DNA of 64,000 bases from Pseudomonas japonica (GTDB taxonomy: Bacteria > Pseudomonadota > Gammaproteobacteria > Pseudomonadales > Pseudomonadaceae). The position numbers and the translations under genes are program-made. The stretch spans positions 62,001 through 126,000 of the forward strand of contig NZ_FZOL01000001.1 in the NCBI RefSeq assembly GCF_900188455.1, given 5' to 3'. Positions 16,450-22,879 of this stretch are shown here, piece by piece. The notes beneath the pieces were generated by a model that was not told the origin of the DNA, ran no database searches, and saw nothing but the letters and a program-made list of their open reading frames with translations. The stretch's first letter is position 1, and each line of letters begins with the position of its first letter.

Positions 16450-17253
16450 ATGCACCGACCTTTTCCCCACCGGCAAATGACTCAGGCGCTCGGTCAGGCG
16501 CAGGCGCTGGATCGGATCATCGGTCAGCAACAGTGCATGTTCCAGGTCGAAGCGCTCCGCCTGCGGGCATTCCAGATGCTGGTACAAGGTCGCTCGCGCC
16601 AGATAATCGCTGGCCAGCGCCGGTCCCAGTTGCAGCACGCGTTCGGCGTCCTTCAACGCTGCCAGGTCATCATCATGGGTCGAGTGCAACTGGCGCAGAT
16701 TGCGTGACAGCCGCTGGATCATCTGCATCGGCGTAGCGGTCTGCAGATGCTCCCGGCTCAAGGCCACCTGCGGGCCGAACTGCCTGCCGAGCAATTCCCG
16801 GCAATCCGCCGGATACAGACGCCGTCCGCCACAGGGATCGAGCAGATGATCGGCACCCGGCACACGCAGCAGGAAATGCCCGGGAAAATTCACCCCTTCC
16901 AGCGGAATCGACAGGCCCCGCGCCAGCTCCAGACCGAGCAGGGCCAGCGCCAGCGGTTGGCCGCGACGCCGCAGCAGGAGTTGATCGAGCAGGGCGGCCT
17001 GGGGGCGCAGCGGGTGATATTCGTCTTCCTGGAAACCCAGCGCACACAGCTTGCGCAGCAGCGGCTGGGCCAGTTCGTGCAGCGGCAGCAGCGGCAGGTC
17101 GTTGCTGATCTCGTGCTGCAGGTCTTTCAACGCGCGCATCACCTGTGCCGGTTCGACCGCTTCGTCGTGCTCGACGGCAACCCACAACCCCGCCTCGAAC
17201 AAGGCCGGGGGAGTGCGTTCGAGGCAGGCCAGGCAGGCTTGGCGTGGGGTCAT
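16447..17253 (-). CDS. SirB1-family protein (transglutaminase-like plus TPR)
   Basis: 268 residues, start MTPRQACLACLERT with GGAG upstream. The central region, FQEDEYHPLRPQAALLDQLL, RRGQPLALALLGLELARGL and VNFPGHFLLRV, is the transglutaminase-like SirB1 domain. The C-terminal third (ALKDAERVLQLGPALASDYLARATLYQHLECPQ, quoted here only as a location around residues 200-240) is TPR-like. The family is often linked to prfA/prmC loci in enterobacteria, and its role is uncertain. Here it is divergent from leucine dehydrogenase. Its stop codon is created with the MITE end. Confidence 0.75.
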   Translation of the reverse strand: MTPRQACLACLERTPPALFEAGLWVAVEHDEAVEPAQVMRALKDLQHEISNDLPLLPLHELAQPLLRKLCALGFQEDEYHPLRPQAALLDQLLLRRRGQPLALALLGLELARGLSIPLEGVNFPGHFLLRVPGADHLLDPCGGRRLYPADCRELLGRQFGPQVALSREHLQTATPMQMIQRLSRNLRQLHSTHDDDLAALKDAERVLQLGPALASDYLARATLYQHLECPQAERFDLEHALLLTDDPIQRLRLTERLSHLPVGKRSVH

Positions 17254-17368
17254 GACGGTCTCCGCTGAGACTACTGTTTTAGACCTGGGGAATCGTTTCG
17301 TCCAGTGTCCGCGCAGGTGCCGGAGTGCCACCTATACTGGTGGAAGCACTCTGAACGAGGGCCCGCAG

Positions 17369-18391
17369 ATGTTCGCTCTCATGCAAAGCACCCGCACCCA
17401 GTCCCTGCACCTGTGCATCGACCCGGCCACCGGCCTCAAGGCGGTGATCGCGATTCACAACGAACGGCTGGGTCCCGCGATGGGCGGTTGTCGTTACCTG
17501 GCCTATCCCGACGACGACAGCGCCATGACCGATGCCATCCGTCTGGCCCAGGGCATGACCTACAAGGCCGCCCTGGCCGGCTTGCCGCTGGGCGGTGGCA
17601 AGGCGGTGATCATCCGCAATCCTCATGTGGAAAACCGCGCAGCGCTGTTCGAGGCGTTCGGGCGTTTCGTCGACTCCCTCGAAGGCCGCTACATCACCGC
17701 GACCGACAGCGGCACCTCGACCCTGGACATGGACTGCATCGCCCAGTCCACCCCGCATGTCACCAGCACCACCCGCGCCGGCGATCCGTCGCCGCATTCG
17801 GCCATGGGCGTGTTCGCCGGCATTCGCGCGACGTCGATGGCACGGCTGGGCAGCGACAACCTGGAAGGCTTGCGGGTGGCGGTACAGGGCCTGGGCAATG
17901 TCGGCTATGCGCTGGCCGAGCAGTTGCATGCGGCGGGGGCCGAGTTGCTGGTCAGCGACCACGACCAGGGGCGGGTGCAACTGGCGATGGAGCAGTTCAA
18001 CGCGCAACCGGTGGCCTCCGAAGCGCTGGTCGGTACGCCGTGCGATATCTTCGCCCCGTGCGGGCTGGGCTCGATTCTCACCGGGCAGAGCGTGATGCAG
18101 CTGCGTTGTGCGGCGGTGGCCGGTTCGGCGAACAACCAGCTGACCAGCCTGCAAGTGGCCGACCAACTGGAGAACCGCGGCATTCTCTATGCCCCGGACT
18201 ACATCATCAATTCCGGCGGGCTGATCTACGTGGCCCTGACCCACCAGGGCGTCGAACCCGCCGCCATCACTGCGCACCTGGCGCGGATTCCCACCCGGCT
18301 GACCGAGGTGTTCGCCCACGCCCAGGCGGAAAAGCGCTCACCGGCGCGCGTCGCCGAGCAACTCGCGGAGCGCCTTGTATACGGCGGCTGA
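17369..18391 (+). CDS. ldh: Leucine (Glu/Leu/Phe/Val-type) dehydrogenase
   Basis: 340 residues, start MFALMQSTRTQSL. The amino-acid dehydrogenase active site is present: GGCRYL, Lys66 in GMTYKAALAG and Lys78 in PLGGGKAVII. The NAD-binding motif VQGLGNVGYALAEQL lies near residue 180. The short N-terminus and overall size fit leucine/valine dehydrogenases, which reversibly deaminate branched-chain amino acids to 2-oxo acids with NAD+. It ends 3 bases before the convergent yebG gene. Confidence 0.85.
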   Translation: MFALMQSTRTQSLHLCIDPATGLKAVIAIHNERLGPAMGGCRYLAYPDDDSAMTDAIRLAQGMTYKAALAGLPLGGGKAVIIRNPHVENRAALFEAFGRFVDSLEGRYITATDSGTSTLDMDCIAQSTPHVTSTTRAGDPSPHSAMGVFAGIRATSMARLGSDNLEGLRVAVQGLGNVGYALAEQLHAAGAELLVSDHDQGRVQLAMEQFNAQPVASEALVGTPCDIFAPCGLGSILTGQSVMQLRCAAVAGSANNQLTSLQVADQLENRGILYAPDYIINSGGLIYVALTHQGVEPAAITAHLARIPTRLTEVFAHAQAEKRSPARVAEQLAERLVYGG

Positions 18392-18394
18392 GGC

Positions 18395-18661
18395 TCACTC
18401 CTCGGCAGGCGACCCGTCGAGCAACTCGGACAGGGCATCCGGCTGGCTCTTGAACGCCTTGGCGAACACGTCGCGGTTTTTCGCCATGTAGATACCGATG
18501 TCGTCGACCTGCTGCTCATCCAGCGACGGCACGGCTTTCTTCAGGACTTCGGCGAGCATTTCCGCCAGCTCGAGCATCTTGTCGTGACGATCTGCTTCGG
18601 CTTTATCCATGAACAAACGCTCCAGGTCGCGGCTGCTGCGGTACACCACTTCGACGGCCAT
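18395..18661 (-). CDS. yebG: YebG-family DNA-damage-inducible protein
   Basis: 88 residues. It resembles E. coli YebG: MAVEVVYRSSRDLERLFMD, KAEADRHDKMLELAEMLAEVL and a C-terminal MAKNRDVFAKAF segment. YebG is a small SOS-regulated protein of unclear biochemical role. A LexA-type box 42 bases upstream of the start supports both identity and regulation. Confidence 0.85.
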   Translation of the reverse strand: MAVEVVYRSSRDLERLFMDKAEADRHDKMLELAEMLAEVLKKAVPSLDEQQVDDIGIYMAKNRDVFAKAFKSQPDALSELLDGSPAEE

Positions 18662-18703
18662 TCATCACCTCACGCCTTTTCGAAAAATTGAAGAATACGA
18701 ATA

Positions 18704-18719
18704 CTGGGTATTTATACAG
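18704..18719. promoter_or_regulatory. LexA (SOS) box
   Basis: CTGGGTATTTATACAG fits CTG-N10-CAG with an AT-rich centre, the gammaproteobacterial LexA consensus. It is placed 42 bases upstream of the yebG start codon, the position expected for promoter overlap. The psiE gene is divergent and starts 184 bases to the other side. Confidence 0.85.
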
Positions 18720-18768
18720 TAATCATCCGGCATTGAATAGTGGCCTTTTTATAGCCCAGTTTTTTCGA

Positions 18769-18892
18769 CCTGATACGGGAGACACGTGCCTTGCGGCAAT
18801 CGGTCGCCTTCTCAAGCCTGGCCGCTGGCCTTTTTACTGCATGCAGGCAAAGCGTCATGTGTCTGCCGCATCCTCCTCCAGGCCGTATCAGG
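18769..18892 (+). promoter_or_regulatory. Distant inverted repeat in the psiE leader
   Basis: CCTGATACGG (18769-18778) and CCGTATCAGG (18883-18892) are perfect complements 104 bases apart. The right arm contains the AGG(G) that would serve as the psiE ribosome-binding site, 11 bases before the GTG. If transcribed together, pairing would close a large leader structure and mask the ribosome-binding site. Confidence 0.45.
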
Positions 18893-18903
18893 GAAATCGC
18901 ATC

Positions 18904-19374
18904 GTGAACATCAAATGGGCTGAAAAACTGCGCAAGGGCCTGCACGGCACCGCCGACTCGCTGGGCAATCTGTGCGTCGAGTCGTTCCACTACCTGGCCC
19001 TGTTCGGCATCGGTGGCATCACCGCCTGGGCAGCGGTGACGACCTTCTTCGACATGCTCGGCAAGGGCGGGGTGAGCGTCGACGATATCCTGCTGCTGTT
19101 CATCTACCTCGAACTGGGGGCGATGGTGGGGATCTACTTCAAGACCAACCACATGCCGATCCGCTTCCTGCTGTACGTGGCGATCACCGCGCTGACCCGC
19201 CTGCTGATCGGCGACGTATCGCACCACAAGGCGCCGGACGAGGGGCTGCTGTACCTGTGCGGCGGGATCCTGCTGCTGTCGTTCTCGATCCTGGTGGTGC
19301 GCTATGCCTCGTCGCGCTATCCGTCGAGCCGGGCGATCGATGCCAGTGGCAAGGACGTGGACGACGGTCGCTGA
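18904..19374 (+). CDS. psiE: Phosphate-starvation-inducible protein PsiE-like
   Basis: 156 residues, GTG start giving (M)NIKWAEKLRKGLHG, which matches the PsiE N-terminus. It has four predicted membrane helices and the highly conserved LLLFIYLELGAMVGIYFKTNHMP signature (around residues 63-85). PsiE is an inner-membrane protein induced by phosphate limitation in E. coli, with unknown function. No clear Pho box was found in the leader. A longer start at 18841 (ATG) is possible but unlike the family. Confidence 0.85.
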   Translation: MNIKWAEKLRKGLHGTADSLGNLCVESFHYLALFGIGGITAWAAVTTFFDMLGKGGVSVDDILLLFIYLELGAMVGIYFKTNHMPIRFLLYVAITALTRLLIGDVSHHKAPDEGLLYLCGGILLLSFSILVVRYASSRYPSSRAIDASGKDVDDGR

Positions 19375-19389
19375 TTTCGGCATGACGCT

Positions 19390-19409
19390 ATAACCAAACG
19401 ATCTGCAAG
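19390..19409 (+). promoter_or_regulatory. 20-mer ATAACCAAACGATCTGCAAG, copy 1 (putative ECF-sigma promoter element)
   Basis: Identical over 20 bases to 22780-22799. It sits 56 bases upstream of the desaturase start. The second copy precedes the TonB-receptor gene, and an ECF sigma/anti-sigma pair lies between. The shared sequence is most simply explained as a promoter element read by that sigma factor. Confidence 0.65.
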
Positions 19410-19465
19410 ATTCAGCCGCTTCAAGCCACAGGGGGTCACAGCCATGACTCGGGACCCCCACGCCA

Positions 19466-20407
19466 ATGTCCAACTACCTCGACGACGCCCAGCGCGACGA
19501 CGTGCTGCGCCTGCAGGCCAGCTTTCTCGGGCGCAGCGAGTGGCCCACCTGGTTGCTGCTGATCGGGGTGTATGGCGGCTGGTTCGCCCTGGTGCTCGGC
19601 AGTCCGCTGCTCGGCGCCTGGCCGACCACGCTGCTGCTGATACCGCTGCTGGTGCTGTGGCTGTCGCTGCAGCACGAACTGCTCCACGGCCATCCGACCC
19701 GCCTGCCGTGGCTGAACAAGCTGCTCGGCTACGCGCCCTTCGCCGTCTGGTATCCCTACACCCTGTACCGCGACAGCCACCTGCTGCATCACCGTGACGA
19801 AGACCTGACCCTGCCCGGCCGCGACCCGGAAAGCCGCTACCTCGACCGCGACCGCTGGCAACGCACGCCGCGCCTGGCCCGCGCCTTGCGCTGGCTGGAC
19901 AAGACCGTGGCCGGGCGTCTGCTCACCGGCGCGCCCCAGGCCCTGTTCGGTCTGGCCCGCGAGGAATTCGCCCGGCTGCGCAAGGGCGACCGCCAGGCCT
20001 GGCGCATGTGGCTGACGCACGGTGTGTGTGTCGCGCTGATGTTGGCCTTCATCGCCGAATACAGCGCCCTGTCGATCAGCCAGTACCTGTTCTTCGCCAG
20101 CGTCCCGGCGCTGTCCCTGGCGATGCTGCGTTCCTTCTACGAACACCGCCCCGCCGAGCGCCCGGAACAGCGCACCGTGCTCAACGAAGCCGGCTGGCCC
20201 TGGACCTGGCTGTTCCTGCACCTCAACCTGCACCTGGTGCATCACGACCTGCCGGGCTTGCCGTGGTTTTTCCTGCCCACCGTCTACCGCCAGCGCCGCG
20301 AGCAGTGGCTGGCGCGCAGCGGCGGCTTTCTGGTGCGCGGCTATGGTGAGTTGCTGCGCCGCCACGGCCGGCGCCCCGTCGACAGTCCCGAACATCCCTT
20401 TGCCTGA
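19466..20407 (+). CDS. Membrane fatty-acid desaturase-like di-iron protein
   Basis: 313 residues with four or more membrane helices and the three His clusters of membrane di-iron desaturases/hydroxylases: HELLHGH (70-76), HLLHH (105-109) and LHLVHH (about residue 252). The family inserts double bonds or hydroxyls into acyl or related chains using O2. It is followed 12 bases later by a PhnD-like gene and preceded by the 20-mer shared with the TonB-receptor gene, so it is probably part of the ECF regulon. The substrate is unknown. Confidence 0.8.
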   Translation: MSNYLDDAQRDDVLRLQASFLGRSEWPTWLLLIGVYGGWFALVLGSPLLGAWPTTLLLIPLLVLWLSLQHELLHGHPTRLPWLNKLLGYAPFAVWYPYTLYRDSHLLHHRDEDLTLPGRDPESRYLDRDRWQRTPRLARALRWLDKTVAGRLLTGAPQALFGLAREEFARLRKGDRQAWRMWLTHGVCVALMLAFIAEYSALSISQYLFFASVPALSLAMLRSFYEHRPAERPEQRTVLNEAGWPWTWLFLHLNLHLVHHDLPGLPWFFLPTVYRQRREQWLARSGGFLVRGYGELLRRHGRRPVDSPEHPFA

Positions 20408-20419
20408 CCTGGAGTGCCC

Positions 20420-21199
20420 ATGGCTTACGCCGAACTGTTGATGTACGTGGCGCCGCCACGGGTCCGCGAGGCCAGCGAGGCCTGGTTGCAGTCCACCCTG
20501 GAGCACCTGGGCGCGCGGCGCGAGGACGCCAGCCACCTGGACCTGGCGGCGCTGTGGCTGTCGCCGCACCTGCTGTTCACCCAGACCTGCGGCTATCCGC
20601 TGATGACCCTGTTGCGCGGCAAGGTGCGGGTCATCGGCCGCCCGCGTTACGAACTGCCCCACGCCAGCGCCGGCACGCATCGCAGCCTGCTGCTGGCCCG
20701 CGCCGACGATCCGCGTGACGAGCTGCACGCGTTCTTCGGCAGCCACGGCCTGGTCAACAGCCCCGACTCCAATTCCGGGATGAACCTGCTGCGCCACCGC
20801 CTCGCGCCCCTGCAGCGCGACGGCCGCTTCTTTTCCACGATCAGCTATACCGGCGGCCACCGCGACAGCCTGCGTGCCCTGCGCGAAGGGCGCGGCGACC
20901 TCGCGGCGATCGACTGCGTCACCCATGGCTACCTGGCCCGGGATCACAGCGAGGAAGTCGCGGGTCTGAAACTCGTCGCGCTCAGCGCGCCCAGCCCGAG
21001 CCTGCCGTTCATCGGCCCGGCGCATCTCGACGCGGCGGGCGCCGAGCGTATCCGCGAAGCCTTGAACCACACCTTGCCGGCGTTCGCCGAGACGCTGGCG
21101 ATCGGCGAGATCCTCCCGGCCAGCGAAGGCGATTACCAGATCCTCCTGGATTACCAGGACGAAGCGGCACGCCGGGGATTGGCGCAATTAATTCCATAA
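20420..21199 (+). CDS. PhnD/SsuA/transferrin-family binding protein without signal peptide
   Basis: 259 residues, start MAYAELLMYVAP with GGAG 5 bases upstream. Features of the phosphonate-binding-type periplasmic fold are visible: FTQTCGYPLMTLL, VNSPDSNSGMNLLRHRL, SYTGGHRDSLRALREGRGDLAAIDCVTH. No signal peptide is present, so the protein appears cytoplasmic, unlike transport proteins of the fold. It may be a sensor or a soluble partner. It is probably cotranscribed with the desaturase, and the sigma factor gene follows 108 bases later. Confidence 0.75.
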   Translation: MAYAELLMYVAPPRVREASEAWLQSTLEHLGARREDASHLDLAALWLSPHLLFTQTCGYPLMTLLRGKVRVIGRPRYELPHASAGTHRSLLLARADDPRDELHAFFGSHGLVNSPDSNSGMNLLRHRLAPLQRDGRFFSTISYTGGHRDSLRALREGRGDLAAIDCVTHGYLARDHSEEVAGLKLVALSAPSPSLPFIGPAHLDAAGAERIREALNHTLPAFAETLAIGEILPASEGDYQILLDYQDEAARRGLAQLIP

Positions 21200-21307
21200 T
21201 CGAATAAATGAATGCGATTTAAATATTTTTAAAGAATAAGCAGTCCCTCTAGCATGGCGTCACCGGACCACCGGACATTTCACGCAATCCTCCTTCTGGA
21301 GTCATTC

Positions 21308-21820
21308 ATGTCCGGTTTCGACACTTCGCACAGCGATTACGTTGGCGGTCTATTCCGCAGCCATTACTCGTGGTTGTGTTCACGCCTGCGCCGGCATCTG
21401 GGCGACGGCAGCGGGGTGGCGGAAGACATCGCCGCCGACACCTTCGTGCAACTGCTCAGCGCTCCCGCCGTGCAACCGATCCGCCAGCCGCGGGCGCTGC
21501 TCACCACCATCGCCCAGCGCCTGATGTACCAGCTCTGGCGACGCCGCGACCTGGAACGCGCCTACCTCGACGCCCTGCTGCATGACGACGAGGCCCAGGC
21601 GCCGTCGCCGGAAGAACTGGCGCAGATGCTCGAAGCGCTGCAGATCATCGACAACCTGCTCGACGGCCTGCCGGCCAAGGTCAAGGCGACCTTCCTGCTG
21701 TCCCAGGTCAACGGCCTGACCTACCCGGAAATCGCCGCGCAACTGGGCATCTCGCAACGCTCGGTGAGCGACTACATGGCCAAGGCCATCCACCGTTGTC
21801 TCAAGGCCAGCCTGGAGTGA
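21308..21820 (+). CDS. FecI-like ECF RNA polymerase sigma factor
   Basis: 170 residues, start MSGFDTSHSDYV after TTCTGGAG. The sigma-2 region is LFRSHYSWLCSRLRRHLGD and AEDIAADTFVQLLS. The sigma-4 region is LDGLPAKVKATFLLSQVNGLTYPEIAAQLGISQRSV (helix-turn-helix at the C-terminus, about residues 125-160). It lies one base before a FecR-like anti-sigma gene. The AT-rich upstream region (21200-21300) shows no convincing Fur box, so control by iron is not obvious. Confidence 0.9.
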   Translation: MSGFDTSHSDYVGGLFRSHYSWLCSRLRRHLGDGSGVAEDIAADTFVQLLSAPAVQPIRQPRALLTTIAQRLMYQLWRRRDLERAYLDALLHDDEAQAPSPEELAQMLEALQIIDNLLDGLPAKVKATFLLSQVNGLTYPEIAAQLGISQRSVSDYMAKAIHRCLKASLE

Positions 21821-21821
21821 C

Positions 21822-22763
21822 ATGAGCGCCGAACAGGACCACCTGATCGAACAGGCCACGCGCTGGATCGTCCTGCTGCGTTCCGGCCATGCCAGTGAGG
21901 CGGAGCGCCAGGCCTTTCTCGCCTGGCGTGCCCGCGACCCGCGGCACGAAGCGTTGTGCAAGCGCCTGGAAGGCACGCTCGGGGTGTTCCAGGTGCCGAT
22001 CGCCCAAGGGGTCGACGGCGCCCTGCTGCAGCGCGCACTGGAGGCGCCGGCGAGTCGGCGCAAGGTGCTGCAGCGGGCATTGCTCGGGGCGGGCCTGATG
22101 ATCGGCGGCGGCTGGGCCCTCAGTCCGTCGCTGCAGGTGCTGAACGCCGATATCGCGACGGGCATCGCGCAGCGCCAGCGCGTGCGCCTGGACGACGGCA
22201 GCGAGCTGCTGCTCAACGCCCAGAGTGCGGTGGACGTGCGTTTCGACGGGCACCGTCGGCTGCTCGAATGGCGCGGCGGGGAAGGGCTGATCCGGGTGGT
22301 CGGCGATCCGCGGCCGTTCATCGTGCGTACCAGTGGCGGCGACCTCTGCGCCGGCGTGGCCCAGGTGCTGTTGCGCGATCGCGGCACGCAATGCCGGGTC
22401 GGAGCGCTCGACGCGGCCTTGCAGATCGTCACCCGCGGCGGCGACCGCCTGCAGTTGCAGGCGGGCCAGGAGGTCAGCTACGACCGCTATCGCTTCGGTC
22501 CGCTGCACGCCGTGCGCAGCGGCGACAGCGCCTGGGTCAACGGCCTGCTGGAAGTGCGCGACAGCCCGTTGAGTGAGGTGATCGAGGCGCTGCGCCCGTA
22601 TCGCCACGGCATCCTGCGCCTCGATCCGGCCATCGCCGGGCTGCGGGTCAGCGGCCTGTATCGCCTGGACCAGAGCGACGTGGTGCTGGAGGCCCTGAGC
22701 CGCACGCTGCCGATCCGGGTCAATCGCCACAGCGCTTACTGGGTCACCCTGGTCCCGGCCTGA
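21822..22763 (+). CDS. FecR-like anti-sigma / sigma regulator
   Basis: 313 residues. The N-terminal cytoplasmic anti-sigma region (DUF4880-type: ATRWIVLLRSGHASEAERQAFLAWR) is followed by a membrane helix near residues 85-102 (GLMIGGGWALS) and a periplasmic FecR domain (RQRVRLDDGSELLLNAQSAVDV). It transmits the state of the TonB receptor to the sigma factor encoded one base upstream. The C-terminal STN-like region (LLEVRDSPLSEVIEALRPY) is typical of FecR proteins. Confidence 0.9.
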   Translation: MSAEQDHLIEQATRWIVLLRSGHASEAERQAFLAWRARDPRHEALCKRLEGTLGVFQVPIAQGVDGALLQRALEAPASRRKVLQRALLGAGLMIGGGWALSPSLQVLNADIATGIAQRQRVRLDDGSELLLNAQSAVDVRFDGHRRLLEWRGGEGLIRVVGDPRPFIVRTSGGDLCAGVAQVLLRDRGTQCRVGALDAALQIVTRGGDRLQLQAGQEVSYDRYRFGPLHAVRSGDSAWVNGLLEVRDSPLSEVIEALRPYRHGILRLDPAIAGLRVSGLYRLDQSDVVLEALSRTLPIRVNRHSAYWVTLVPA

Positions 22764-22779
22764 GCACGGTTCTAAGACC

Positions 22780-22799
22780 ATAACCAAACGATCTGCAAG
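22780..22799 (+). promoter_or_regulatory. 20-mer ATAACCAAACGATCTGCAAG, copy 2
   Basis: Exact repeat of 19390-19409. It begins 16 bases after the fecR-like stop and ends 80 bases before the receptor start. Downstream bases of the two copies differ, so conservation is confined to this block, as expected for a functional site rather than a duplicated segment. Confidence 0.65.
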
Positions 22800-22879
22800 T
22801 TTTCCCCGCGCCGCGTCACAACCCTCACGTAAGCGCTGCCGAGGGAGCAGCGTCGTTTGATTCCGTGGGGGGAATCGCA

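Noticed and set aside
21200..21300. AT-rich stretch before the ECF sigma gene as a Fur box
   Set aside because: No convincing match to the Fur consensus on either strand. AT richness alone is not evidence.
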